Below, in pieces: positions 34,102 to 44,837 of a stretch of DNA of 64,000 nt; positions within the stretch are counted from its first letter, which is position 1, and the number at the start of each line of letters is the position of its first letter. The notes beneath the pieces were generated by a model. That model did not search any database and was not told where the DNA came from. It was given only the letters and a program-made list of their open reading frames with translations. Source of the DNA: Alcaligenaceae bacterium (GTDB taxonomy: Bacteria > Pseudomonadota > Gammaproteobacteria > Burkholderiales > Burkholderiaceae_B); the NCBI GenBank assembly GCA_013416395.1, contig JACCEP010000003.1, positions 124,001-188,000 of the forward strand. Reading direction: 5' to 3'. Both the position numbers and the translations under genes were made by a program.

Positions 34102-35067
34102 TTAGATAAATTTGTCATTGAGCGAGTGTACGGTTGCAACATACTCACGCTTGAGCTGATCGACGATATCGGCGACCGACAACACGCGTTCAATATTGCC
34201 CACGCCCTGTCCGACGCCCCAGATGTCCTTCCAGGGCTTGCTTCGGGTAGAACCAAAATTGGCCGAGCTTGAGTCAACGTTAGGCAGGTTGTCGGGGTCA
34301 AGCCCTGCGGCCGTAATGCTGGCCTTAAGGTAGTTGCCCGGGATGCCCGTAAAGTAAGGAGTGTAGAGTACATCTTTGGCACTGGCATCGACGATAGCCT
34401 GTTTATAGGCCTCTTTGGCATTAGACTCATCGCTGGCAATAAACCGCGTGCCTATGTAGGCAAAGTCAGCGCCCATGGCGCGTGCCGCTGCAATATCTTG
34501 CCCCCGGCTAATGGCACCCGACAAAATAATCGGGCCATCAAACATTTTGCGTATTTCGCCAACCAGGGCGAAGGGGCTAAGCGTACCTGCATGGCCGCCT
34601 GCCCCGGCGCAAACAAGAATCAGGCCATCTACGCCGGCCTCAAGGGCTTTTTCGGCATGACGCAGCGTGGTGATGTCATGGAACACCTTGCCACCCCAGC
34701 CATGCACGGCATCGACCACGTTGTGTGGCGCACTCAGGCTAGTAATGATGATGGGGACTTTGTGTTGGGCACAAACTGCAAGATCCGCGTCGACGCGGTC
34801 GTTTGAGCGATGAATGATCAGGTTAATGGCATAAGGCGCGATGCGTCGGTCGGGTTCACGCTGGCGCAGTTCGGCCAGTGCGGTCTTGATTTGCGTGAGC
34901 CAGGGCGACAACTGCTCTTGTGGCCGGGCATTGAGCGCAGGCATGGCGCCCACAATGCCGCTGGCGCATTGCGCAATGACGAGTTCAGGGCCTGACACAA
35001 TAAACATGGGCGCGCTGATGACGGGCAGGGTGAGCTGACTGTAAAGCTCGGCGACGGTGGGGTGCAT
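34102..35067 (-). CDS. Nitronate monooxygenase-like flavoprotein (2-nitropropane dioxygenase family)
   Basis: A 321-residue FMN-dependent TIM-barrel protein. It has 'LPVISAPMFIVSGPELVIAQ' at the start, 'CAGAGGHAGTLSPFALV' with the active-site His, 'AISRGQDIAAARAMGADFAYIGTRFIAS' phosphate-binding segment and a late 'WGVGQGVGNIERV'. The family oxidises alkyl nitronates or acts as enoyl reductases. The ATG at 35067 follows GGAGGA by 10 nt. The pairing with a crotonase gene suggests an acyl-CoA-related role. Confidence 0.9.
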   Translation of the reverse strand: MHPTVAELYSQLTLPVISAPMFIVSGPELVIAQCASGIVGAMPALNARPQEQLSPWLTQIKTALAELRQREPDRRIAPYAINLIIHRSNDRVDADLAVCAQHKVPIIITSLSAPHNVVDAVHGWGGKVFHDITTLRHAEKALEAGVDGLILVCAGAGGHAGTLSPFALVGEIRKMFDGPIILSGAISRGQDIAAARAMGADFAYIGTRFIASDESNAKEAYKQAIVDASAKDVLYTPYFTGIPGNYLKASITAAGLDPDNLPNVDSSSANFGSTRSKPWKDIWGVGQGVGNIERVLSVADIVDQLKREYVATVHSLNDKFI

Positions 35068-35200
35068 GGCAGACGTTTCCTCCACATGGTTCAAGAGGCC
35101 TATTCTAGCTTCTGTAGCAGGGTCGCTGGATAGGTAGACAGATCAATGACTCATCTAAACGGCGAGAATGTCCGAAAATTTGTGTTCAGGCTCAGGATTG

Positions 35201-36226
35201 CTACACGTGATCTGGGCCGCCCGTGGTCGACTCGCCAGTGGGAGGCCGTAGAAAATAGAGCTGCTGCCAGTCATCGATATTGTCGCGTATTATTTTTTCA
35301 AACAAGACATCAAGCTGTCGGGCAACATCGGCCTGCTCGGTATCGTCTTTGGCTGGTGCTGCAATGTCTGGCAGCACGCGCAATTCGAAATGGGTGCCGC
35401 TGGTGCGCTTGAGGTATACGGGCACAATGGCCGCACCCGTGGTCGCTGCTAGGCGTATTGCAAGGCTGAGGTTGCTGCCGTAAGGCATTTCGCGCCCAAA
35501 CGTCGGGAAATAAACCTGTCGGCTGCGCGCCTCGTCAATATGAATAAGCACCAGGCCGCCGGGTTTGCGCAGGTGTTCCATAAGATGGCGTGCGGTGCTA
35601 ATGCCAGGCCCAAGCACTTTACCTTCGTGTTGCTGGTACAGCGTCTCGCTAAGGCGTTGGCTGAAACGATTGGGCAGCATGCGGCTTACCGTCGTGACAT
35701 GAAGGCCGGTGGCTTTGCGCAGGGCAATACCCATAAGGTAACCAAGATTGCTGGTGTGGATGGTGACGTAAATGCGCGGGGTAGCGGCGTCCCTGATTTC
35801 TGAACGCCGCGGCTCTGCGGGTTCGAGCACATGGCCAGCCGCGCTGATGCGGTCTGAGATCAAGGTTTCGACCAGCGCTCGCCCGGCGTTCTGTCGAAGC
35901 CTGTTTAGCGTGGCGGCCACTTCATGCTGCGGCAACTCGGGCGAAATAAAAGCAAGCGCGCGGCGTGCCTGTTCATGAGTGCGTTTGCGGGCGCTGCCGA
36001 TAAACCGGCCGTGATACCCACCCAGCCGCGAACCCCACTCTAGCGGCAGCATGCGCAGCAGCCGGAAAACACTGCGTTCGGCCAAACCCTCTAAAGGATC
36101 GAGCAGCCAATAGCGCTTCCATGCCTTACGGCTGGACGCACTGCGCCAGTTAGGGATGAGGCTGGGCGCTTTGGTGCGCGCCGAAGCGCGCACTTGGGGT
36201 ACGTTGCGTTTGCGTTGCCCAGTCAT
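35201..36226 (-). CDS. Lipid A lauroyl acyltransferase-like protein (LpxL/HtrB family)
   Basis: A 341-residue LPLAT-family protein. It has an Arg-rich N-terminus (about 1-40) and then an LpxL-like body. The acyltransferase site usually reads H-x4-E/D; here H157 is followed by 'TSNLG', so the acidic residue is replaced by Gly162. A central 'GKVLGPGISTARHLMEHLRKPGGLVLIHIDEA' segment fits the family. Either a shifted catalytic dyad or loss of activity is possible. It lies 12 bp after lysS in the same direction. Confidence 0.78.
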   Translation of the reverse strand: MTGQRKRNVPQVRASARTKAPSLIPNWRSASSRKAWKRYWLLDPLEGLAERSVFRLLRMLPLEWGSRLGGYHGRFIGSARKRTHEQARRALAFISPELPQHEVAATLNRLRQNAGRALVETLISDRISAAGHVLEPAEPRRSEIRDAATPRIYVTIHTSNLGYLMGIALRKATGLHVTTVSRMLPNRFSQRLSETLYQQHEGKVLGPGISTARHLMEHLRKPGGLVLIHIDEARSRQVYFPTFGREMPYGSNLSLAIRLAATTGAAIVPVYLKRTSGTHFELRVLPDIAAPAKDDTEQADVARQLDVLFEKIIRDNIDDWQQLYFLRPPTGESTTGGPDHV

Positions 36227-36238
36227 GCGTCAGCAGGC

Positions 36239-37756
36239 TTAGTCTTCACGGCGCAGATGCGGAAAGAGAATGACGTCGCGGATGCTGGGGCTGTTGGTCA
36301 GCAACATGACCAAACGATCAATGCCTATGCCGCAGCCGCCCGCAGGAGGCATGCCGTATTCGAGCGCACGGATATAGTCGGCGTCGTAATACATGGCCTC
36401 TTCGTCACCCGCGTCTTTGGCTTCGACCTGCGAAAGAAAACGGGCCGATTGGTCTTCAGGGTCGTTAAGCTCAGAGAAGCCGTTGGCGATTTCGCGCCCG
36501 GTAATAAACAGCTCGAAACGCTCGGTGATTTCGGGACGGGCGTCAGAGGCCCGCGCAAGTGGCGACACTTCAACCGGGTAGTCAATGATAAAGGTAGGGT
36601 TCCACAACTGGCTTTCGGCGGTTTCTTCAAACAGTGCCAATTGCAGGGCACCCATGCCAGCGCGTGCCAGTACTGGCCCATTGACGTCAGCACCCAGGCG
36701 TTTGAGCTCGGCGCGAACAAAGGCTTCTTCGCTAAGCTGGGCTTCGGTGTAATGGGGCGCGTACTTGATGATGGCTGCGACGATGGTTAGTCGGTCAAAG
36801 GGCTGGCTAAGATCGACGGGCTTGCCCTGGTAATCAAGCACGGCACTGCCGGTGGCAATAATGGCTGCGTCACGCAAAAGCTGCTCGGTAAAGTCCATGA
36901 GCCACTGGTAATCAACGTAAGCGGCGTAAAACTCCATCATGGTGAATTCGGGGTTATGCCTGGGGCTGACACCTTCGTTGCGGAAGTTGCGGTTGATTTC
37001 AAACACGCGGTCAAAACCACCCACAATAAGCCGCTTGAGATAAAGCTCAGGGGCGATGCGCAGGTACATTTGCATGTCGAGCGCATTGTGATGTGTTACA
37101 AACGGCTTGGCCGTGGCGCCACCCGGAATAGGGTGCAACATGGGTGTTTCGACCTCAAGAAAGCCTGCTTCAACCATGAAGTTGCGGATACCTGCTACGG
37201 CTTTACTGCGCGTAAGAAAGGTATTGCGGGTTTCTTCGGTCATGACGAGGTCGACATAGCGCTGGCGATAGCGCAGCTCTTGGTCAGCGACGCCGTGAAA
37301 CTTGTCAGGCAAAGGCCGCAATGACTTGGACAGCAGACGTATGGTGTCAGCGTTAATCGAAAGTTCGCCTTTGTTGGTTTTAAATACCAAACCTTCAACA
37401 GCGATGATGTCGCCCATGTCCCAGGTTTTGAAGCGGGAATACAGGTCGTCACCCAGCTTGTTGCGGTCAAGAAAAACCTGAATACGACCTGAGCCGTCTT
37501 GCACGGTGGCAAAGCTGGCCTTGCCCATGACGCGTTTAAGCATCATGCGTCCGGCAATTTTTACCTGTTTGCCAACAGCTGCCAGTGCCTCTTTGTCGAG
37601 CTCATCGTAGGCGGCATGCAGGTCTGCCGAACGGGTGTCAGGACGAAAGTCATTGGGGAAGGCCGAGCCTTCGCTGCGCAGATTGGCCAGCTTTGAGCGG
37701 CGTTCGGCGATCAGGTGATTTTCATCGACGGGTAGGGGTGACGTGGTGTCGTTCAT
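36239..37756 (-). CDS. lysS: Lysyl-tRNA synthetase (class II)
   Basis: A 505-residue class II synthetase. The N-terminal OB-fold anticodon-binding domain spans about 60-165. Motif 2 is '[23 protein letters not shown]' region and motif 3 is '[16 protein letters not shown]'. It loads lysine on tRNA-Lys in the cytoplasm. The gene is followed by the acyltransferase-like gene and preceded by the SDR gene at 38518; the lysS/prfB neighbourhood is common in Burkholderiales and other bacteria. Confidence 0.98.
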   Translation of the reverse strand: MNDTTSPLPVDENHLIAERRSKLANLRSEGSAFPNDFRPDTRSADLHAAYDELDKEALAAVGKQVKIAGRMMLKRVMGKASFATVQDGSGRIQVFLDRNKLGDDLYSRFKTWDMGDIIAVEGLVFKTNKGELSINADTIRLLSKSLRPLPDKFHGVADQELRYRQRYVDLVMTEETRNTFLTRSKAVAGIRNFMVEAGFLEVETPMLHPIPGGATAKPFVTHHNALDMQMYLRIAPELYLKRLIVGGFDRVFEINRNFRNEGVSPRHNPEFTMMEFYAAYVDYQWLMDFTEQLLRDAAIIATGSAVLDYQGKPVDLSQPFDRLTIVAAIIKYAPHYTEAQLSEEAFVRAELKRLGADVNGPVLARAGMGALQLALFEETAESQLWNPTFIIDYPVEVSPLARASDARPEITERFELFITGREIANGFSELNDPEDQSARFLSQVEAKDAGDEEAMYYDADYIRALEYGMPPAGGCGIGIDRLVMLLTNSPSIRDVILFPHLRRED

Positions 37757-37765
37757 GTTCTGTAC

Positions 37766-38518
37766 TTATGCGTAGTTTCGGATGTCGTCGAGCACGTTGC
37801 TGCCAAAGTCGTCGCGGTCGATGTAGCGCAAAATGCGGGCAGCCGTTTCGTCAGGCGAGGTAAGACGCCCTTCGTCGTGCAGTTGGGTAAAGCGTGCCAC
37901 ATTAGGAAAATCATGGGCATCGCTGGAGCGTATGGTTTGCTGCATGCCTGTGTCTATGACGCCAGGCGCAAGTGACACAATACGTACACCGTGTTCCTCA
38001 GCGTGCAGTACACGGGTGTAGTGATCGAGCGCCGCCTTGGTTGCACAGTAAACACCCCAGCCGGCTGTGGGGTTGCGCCCGGCACCCGATGAAATATTAA
38101 GAATGCGGCAGTCGGCGCCCAAGGGCTTTACAGTTTGCAAAAAAGCCGTGGTCAGCAACATGACGCTGGTGACATTAAGGCTGAAGGCGGCGGTAATCGC
38201 CGCAGCGTCAGACAGTTGGTCGGTCTGGCTGATGGGCCCCACCGTACCTGCGTTGTTGATGAGCAGATAGCGCTGCGCACCGGCAGGCAGGTTGGCCACG
38301 ATTTGTGCGGCGATGCGCTCGGCGGCGGCCGGGTTGGCAAGATCTGACTGTATTTGTTGCACGTTACAGCCAGCCTGGGCTGCCTGCTGGGCGAGTGCGT
38401 CGTCATGGCTGCGCGAAACGGTGATCAGCTGGTTGCCGGGCTGCAGCAGGCCCCGCGCAAGCGCATGGCCCAGACCGCGGCTTGCACCGGTAACGATTGC
38501 GACAGTATTGATTTCCAT
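37766..38518 (-). CDS. Short-chain dehydrogenase/reductase (sepiapterin-reductase-like)
   Basis: A 250-residue SDR. It has the NAD(P) motif 'VTGASRGLGHALA', 'NNAGTVGP', Ser in 'NISSGAG', and the 'YCATK' (Y-x3-K) active site. It resembles sepiapterin/benzil reductases. It lies 9 bp before lysS and 2 bp after prfB, so all three may be transcribed together. Confidence 0.92.
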   Translation of the reverse strand: MEINTVAIVTGASRGLGHALARGLLQPGNQLITVSRSHDDALAQQAAQAGCNVQQIQSDLANPAAAERIAAQIVANLPAGAQRYLLINNAGTVGPISQTDQLSDAAAITAAFSLNVTSVMLLTTAFLQTVKPLGADCRILNISSGAGRNPTAGWGVYCATKAALDHYTRVLHAEEHGVRIVSLAPGVIDTGMQQTIRSSDAHDFPNVARFTQLHDEGRLTSPDETAARILRYIDRDDFGSNVLDDIRNYA

Positions 38519-38520
38519 AC

Positions 38521-39625
38521 TTATACCCCCTGTTTGAGGCTGGCTTCGATGAATGGGTCGAGGTCGCCGTCAAGCACCTTTTGCGTATTGGAGATTTCGA
38601 CGTTGGTGCGCAAATCTTTGATACGGCTTTGGTCGAGCACGTAAGAGCGAATTTGATGCCCCCAACCCACATCGGTTTTGGAGTCTTCCATTTTTTGCTG
38701 CTCAGCCATACGCTGACGTATCTCGAGCTCGTACAGACGCGAACGCAGCATCTGCATGGCTTCGGCGCGGTTACGGTGTTGTGACCTGTCGTTTTGGCAC
38801 TGCACCACGATACCGGTGGGTTCGTGTGTGATACGTACCGCTGAGTCGGTTTTGTTGATGTGCTGACCGCCGGCACCGCTGGCACGGTAAGTATCGACGC
38901 GCAAATCGGCCGGGTTAATGTCTACTTCGAAGGTGTCATCGACCTCTGGGTAAACGAACACGCTGGCAAATGAGGTATGACGTCCGTTGTTGGAGTCAAA
39001 TGGGCTTTTACGCACCAGCCTGTGCACGCCGGTTTCGGTGCGCAGATAGCCAAAAGCGTAGTCGCCTTCAACCTTGACGGTGGCTGACTTGAGCCCGGCG
39101 ACGTCACCGTGTGACTCTTCAAGCACTTCAGCCTTAAAGCCTTTGTGTTCGCAGTAGCGCAGATATTGACGCAGCAACATCGAGGCCCAGTCTTGCGCCT
39201 CGGTGCCGCCGGCACCCGCCTGGATATCGACGAAGCAATTAAGCGGGTCTGCCGGGTTGGAGAACATGCGTCGGAACTCAAGCGCTTCCAGCTTTTGCGC
39301 GATTTCCTGGGCATCGTGCTCGATGGCGGCCAGCGTGGCGTCGTCATCTTCAGCTGCCGCCATGTCGAAGAGCTCGCGCGCATCGGTCAGGCTGGCATTG
39401 ATGGCACCAAGCGTTTCAACGACATTTTCGAGGCTTTTTTTCTCGCGACCTAAATCTTGAGCATGCTTGGGGTCATTCCAGACCTCAGCGCTTTCTAGTT
39501 CGGCATTGACGACATGCAGGCGTTCAGCTTTGGCATCGTAGTCAAAGATACCTCCGAAGTGCAGCCTCACGCTCGGCGTAGTCTTCAAGGTGGGCTTCGA
39601 GTAGGTTTTGGCGTTCGGCTTCCAT
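38521..39625 (-). CDS. prfB: Peptide chain release factor 2, with programmed +1 frameshift
   Basis: The start is ATG at 39625 in a zero frame of 27 codons that ends CTT-TGA (TGA at 39544-39542). The second frame begins at GAC 39543 and runs to 38521, giving a 367-residue RF2. A Shine-Dalgarno-like CGGAGG lies just before TAT-CTT-TGA-C, the classic RF2 autoregulatory slippery site. The main frame has the GGQ loop '[15 protein letters not shown]' and a 'SPFDS'-like anticodon region. RF2 reads UGA and UAA; low RF2 gives more frameshift and thus more RF2. Annotation without the frameshift would lose the N-terminus. Confidence 0.97.
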
Positions 39626-39765
39626 GAGTGTTCCTGTGCGGCGCGTTGGCGCGAAAATTGACGGTGAATAATTACGGTTAACCGACCATTTTAACCCGTA
39701 CTTGCTATGGCGCTGTGGCGCATGGCGCTAGAATGGGCCCTAATCAAAGAATAAAGACCAGGCAC

Positions 39766-40881
39766 ATGGCGATTTCAAATACCCCACCCGATAATTCTCC
39801 GCCTGTATCGTCGTCTGCCGGGCAGGGCGGCAAGCATAAGAAAGCAGGCGGGCTGGCGGGCATGTCGCCGGCCAATTTCGGCATGGTGATGGCAACAGGC
39901 ATTGTGTCGATTGCGGCGCATATGCTGGGGCATCCGTTAATTTCACAAAGCCTGTTCGTACTGAACAACGGGCTTTTTTTGTTGCTGTGTGTGTTGACGC
40001 TGCTGCGCGCACTACGCTACCCGCGTTATTTTTTTGCCGACATGGTAGACCACCTGCGCGGGCCGGGCTTTTTTACCACGGTGGTTGCCTGTTCGGTGCT
40101 GGGGTCGCAGTATTTGGTGCTCAGGGGTGATTCGTACATAGGGCGCATGCTGTGGATGATGGCGCTGGCGTTATGGGTGGTGCTAACGTACACCATTTTT
40201 ACGGCGCTAACCATCAAACGCAACAAACCTTCGCTCGATAAAGGTATTAATGGCGGATGGTTGCTGGCCGTGGTGGCTACGCAGTCGATTTCGGTGTCCA
40301 GCGCGCTGCTGGCGACTACGCTTGGTCAGCCCTTCAGGCTGGAGCTGAACTTTCTGGCGCTTTCCATGTGGCTGTGGGGTGGCATGCTTTATATCTGGAC
40401 GATGGCGCTTATTTTTTACCGCTATACGTTCTTCCGGCTCTCGGCAGGTGACTTGACGCCGCCGTACTGGATCAATATGGGTGCCATGGCCATTTCGACA
40501 CTGGCCGGTTCTTTGCTAATCGGCAATGCGCCCGACGCGCCGTATCTTCAGTCAGTGCTACCGTTTTTAAAGGGCTTCACCATTTTTTATTGGGCCAGTG
40601 GCACCTGGTGGATACCCATGCTACTTATTCTGGGTATCTGGCGCTATGGATACCGGCGCTTTCCGTTTGAATATGACCCGCTTTACTGGGGCGCTGTCTT
40701 CCCGCTGGGCATGTACGCCGCCTGCACGTGGCAAATGGATCATGTGATGGGCTTTGGTTTTTTGCAGCAAGTGCCGAGGCTGTTTTTTTTGATGGCGCTT
40801 GTGGCTTGGGTGTGTACAGCATATGGCGCACTAGCCAGCGTATACCGGCTCATGCGCCATAACGGGTTCCGGCAAGGTTAA
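39766..40881 (+). CDS. TDT-family (SLAC1/TehA-like) membrane transporter
   Basis: A 371-residue protein with about ten hydrophobic helices and the start motif 'PANFGMVMATGIVSIAAHMLG', typical of the tellurite-resistance/dicarboxylate transporter (TDT) and SLAC1 group. These are anion channels or exporters. The ATG at 39766 is the family-like start; upstream ATGs are in the same frame but precede a weak site. Its last codons and stop lie in the left arm of a 78-bp duplicated segment (see 40865). Confidence 0.82.
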   Translation: MAISNTPPDNSPPVSSSAGQGGKHKKAGGLAGMSPANFGMVMATGIVSIAAHMLGHPLISQSLFVLNNGLFLLLCVLTLLRALRYPRYFFADMVDHLRGPGFFTTVVACSVLGSQYLVLRGDSYIGRMLWMMALALWVVLTYTIFTALTIKRNKPSLDKGINGGWLLAVVATQSISVSSALLATTLGQPFRLELNFLALSMWLWGGMLYIWTMALIFYRYTFFRLSAGDLTPPYWINMGAMAISTLAGSLLIGNAPDAPYLQSVLPFLKGFTIFYWASGTWWIPMLLILGIWRYGYRRFPFEYDPLYWGAVFPLGMYAACTWQMDHVMGFGFLQQVPRLFFLMALVAWVCTAYGALASVYRLMRHNGFRQG

Positions 40882-41020
40882 AAAAACATACCTTGCCGGT
40901 GTACTGTGCCTGGTTATGGCAGCAGGTTGAGCAACCAGATCTGGTTCCGGCAAGGCAGACAAAACATACCTTGCCGGTGTATTGCGTCTGCTTACTGCAA
41001 CAGGTTGGGCAGCCACAATG
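40865..41020. repeat. 78-bp tandem duplication carrying the dctM tail and a hairpin
   Basis: Copy 1 is 40865-40942 and copy 2 is 40943-41020. Each has a hairpin CCGGCAAGG-N13-CCTTGCCGG (40869-40899 and 40947-40977), and in copy 2 the last nine codons and stop of dctM follow. Copy 1 keeps the matching TAA at 40914-40916 and a similar reading 'WLLNLLP', so the gene end was duplicated with its terminator. The left edge of copy 1 encodes the C-terminus of the TDT protein. Confidence 0.85.
40869..40977. terminator. Two duplicated hairpin terminators between tdt-like and dctM genes
   Basis: Two perfect 9-bp stems with 13-nt A-rich loops, one in each copy of the 78-bp duplication, between convergent genes. 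The function as terminators is inferred from position; T-tracts are weak. Confidence 0.55.
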
Positions 41021-42269
41021 AAATAATCGGCACGTAAGAGATAAGCATCAGGAACGACAGCAAGACGATCAGCCACGGAGAAGCGGCTCGCACGACCTGG
41101 CCTATGCTCATTTTAGTAATGCCCGCCGTGACAAACAGGTTGAGCCCTATAGGCGGCGTTACCATACCGATTTCCAGGTTGACCACCATGATAATGCCCA
41201 GATGCACCGGATCTATGCCCAACTGCGTGGCGATAGGGAACAGTATGGGTGCCATGATCAGGATGATGCCGGTAGGCTCCATGAACATACCGCCGATCAA
41301 CAAAAGAATGTTGACGACAATAAGAAACTGCCACGAGGCCATATCCCAGGCGATGATCTGCTCGGCAATGGCCTGAGGTATGCGCTCAGTGGTGAGTACA
41401 TGAGCAAAGAGCAGGGCATTGACGATGATGAACATGAGCATCACCGTTACTTTGGAGGCATCCATGAGTACGGCGGGTACCTGGCGCAGCCCAATATCGC
41501 GGTAGACAAAAACGGCTACAAAAAACGCATAGACGGCCGAAACGGCTGCTGCTTCAGTTGGCGTGAAAACGCCACCATAGATGCCACCCAAAATAATGAC
41601 GATGAGCATCAAGCCCCAGAAAGAATCTCGACCGGCGGCCAAAACCTCTTTGAGCGGCGCCTGAGGCTGACGCGGGTAGTTTTTGATACGGGCCACAACG
41701 TAAATGGTGACCATAAGCGCAGCGCCCAGTGCAAGACCGGGTACGACACCCGCCATGAACAGTCGCCCAACCGATGTTTCAGTGGCGGCACCATATACCA
41801 CCAGCACGATAGATGGTGGTATCAAAATACCCAGGGTGCCGGCATTGCAGACTACACCGGCAGCGAACGGAAGCGGGTAGCCCGTGCGTACCATGCCGGC
41901 GATTACGATGGAACCCACGGCCACCACGGTGGCGGGCGAGGACCCCGAAACAGCCGCAAACAGACAGCAGGCCAAGACCGAGGCGATAGCCAGGCCGCCA
42001 TGCAGATGACCTACCGAGGCAACGGCAAAACGGATCATGCGTTTGGCAACGCCGCCCGTCGTCATAAAGGCACCCGCCAAGACGAAGAATGGGATGGCCA
42101 TCAGGGTGAAGTGTTCGGAAGACTCGAACATTTTCAGTGACAGCGAGGCGAGCGAATCGGTGCCAAACAGCATAATGGTCAGCAACGAAGAAAGCCCAAG
42201 CGCGACTGCCACGGGCGTGCCCAAGAACATGAACACGAACAGCATAATGAAAAGGCCGGCAATGTTCAT
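40992..42269 (-). CDS. dctM: TRAP transporter large permease (DctM)
   Basis: A 425-residue polytopic protein with about 12-13 helices. Hallmarks are 'GTPVAVALGLSS', 'ATVVAVGSIVIAGMVRTGY', 'GTLGILIPPSIVLVVYG' and 'MVTPPIGLNLFV'. It carries the substrate-sodium translocation path of a TRAP system. Its ATG overlaps the dctQ stop (TAATG), so translation is coupled. Confidence 0.95.
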   Translation of the reverse strand: MNIAGLFIMLFVFMFLGTPVAVALGLSSLLTIMLFGTDSLASLSLKMFESSEHFTLMAIPFFVLAGAFMTTGGVAKRMIRFAVASVGHLHGGLAIASVLACCLFAAVSGSSPATVVAVGSIVIAGMVRTGYPLPFAAGVVCNAGTLGILIPPSIVLVVYGAATETSVGRLFMAGVVPGLALGAALMVTIYVVARIKNYPRQPQAPLKEVLAAGRDSFWGLMLIVIILGGIYGGVFTPTEAAAVSAVYAFFVAVFVYRDIGLRQVPAVLMDASKVTVMLMFIIVNALLFAHVLTTERIPQAIAEQIIAWDMASWQFLIVVNILLLIGGMFMEPTGIILIMAPILFPIATQLGIDPVHLGIIMVVNLEIGMVTPPIGLNLFVTAGITKMSIGQVVRAASPWLIVLLSFLMLISYVPIISLWLPNLLQ

Positions 42270-42817
42270 TATTTTTCTTCCTTGTCGGTAACAGAGGGGT
42301 CGACACTTTGGAGCTTGAGCGCGTCTTCGACTTCATCGCCGAGCAATCGGGAGCGTCTGCCGCGCAGCATGTCATAGAGCACACCGGCAAAGCGCAGAAA
42401 CAGCAAGCCGAAACCGATGGGCATTACCAGACGGGGTACCCACTGGGGTATGGGTATGTCTTGCGCAAGGATGCCGATTTCGTACATTTTATCGACGTAA
42501 ACCCAGCTACCGTAAAAAACAATGACGGTGTAGATCAAGCACAGCGACACGGCGATAAAACCCGCGACGCGTGCGGCCTTGGGCGGTAAAACCTTGACGA
42601 GCGCATCGACCCCAATATGCGCACCTATGCGCACACCGTAGGCCATGCCCAGAAAAATAAGCCCGCCGAACAAAAACGTGGCGAGCTCTAATGCCCAGGT
42701 AAAGCTGTAGTTAAACACATACCGTGCAATAACCTGGACAAATGTGATGAGTGTCATGGCAGCAAGGAACGTGGCGATCAACGCCTCCTCCAACCGCTCA
42801 AGCAATGGAAACTTCAT
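42269..42817 (-). CDS. dctQ: TRAP transporter small permease (DctQ)
   Basis: A 182-residue protein with four hydrophobic helices and the conserved 'YVFNYSFTWALELATFLFGGLIFLG'-type segment of DctQ proteins (positions 30-60). It forms the membrane unit with DctM. GGAGA lies 5 nt before the ATG. The C-terminal 35 residues are charged and extend beyond the last helix. Confidence 0.93.
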   Translation of the reverse strand: MKFPLLERLEEALIATFLAAMTLITFVQVIARYVFNYSFTWALELATFLFGGLIFLGMAYGVRIGAHIGVDALVKVLPPKAARVAGFIAVSLCLIYTVIVFYGSWVYVDKMYEIGILAQDIPIPQWVPRLVMPIGFGLLFLRFAGVLYDMLRGRRSRLLGDEVEDALKLQSVDPSVTDKEEK

Positions 42818-42884
42818 GATGCTCTCCGAATCCGGAAAATGGCCGGGGACTACAATTTAATGCGGCGTAGTCCCCAGCAAGCGT

Positions 42885-44833
<1,949 letters not shown>

Positions 44834-44837
44834 ATGC

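Noticed and set aside
41202-42140. Long open frame antisense to dctM
   Set aside because: It is a shadow of the DctM codons, very rich in H, R, Q and G, without a ribosome site.
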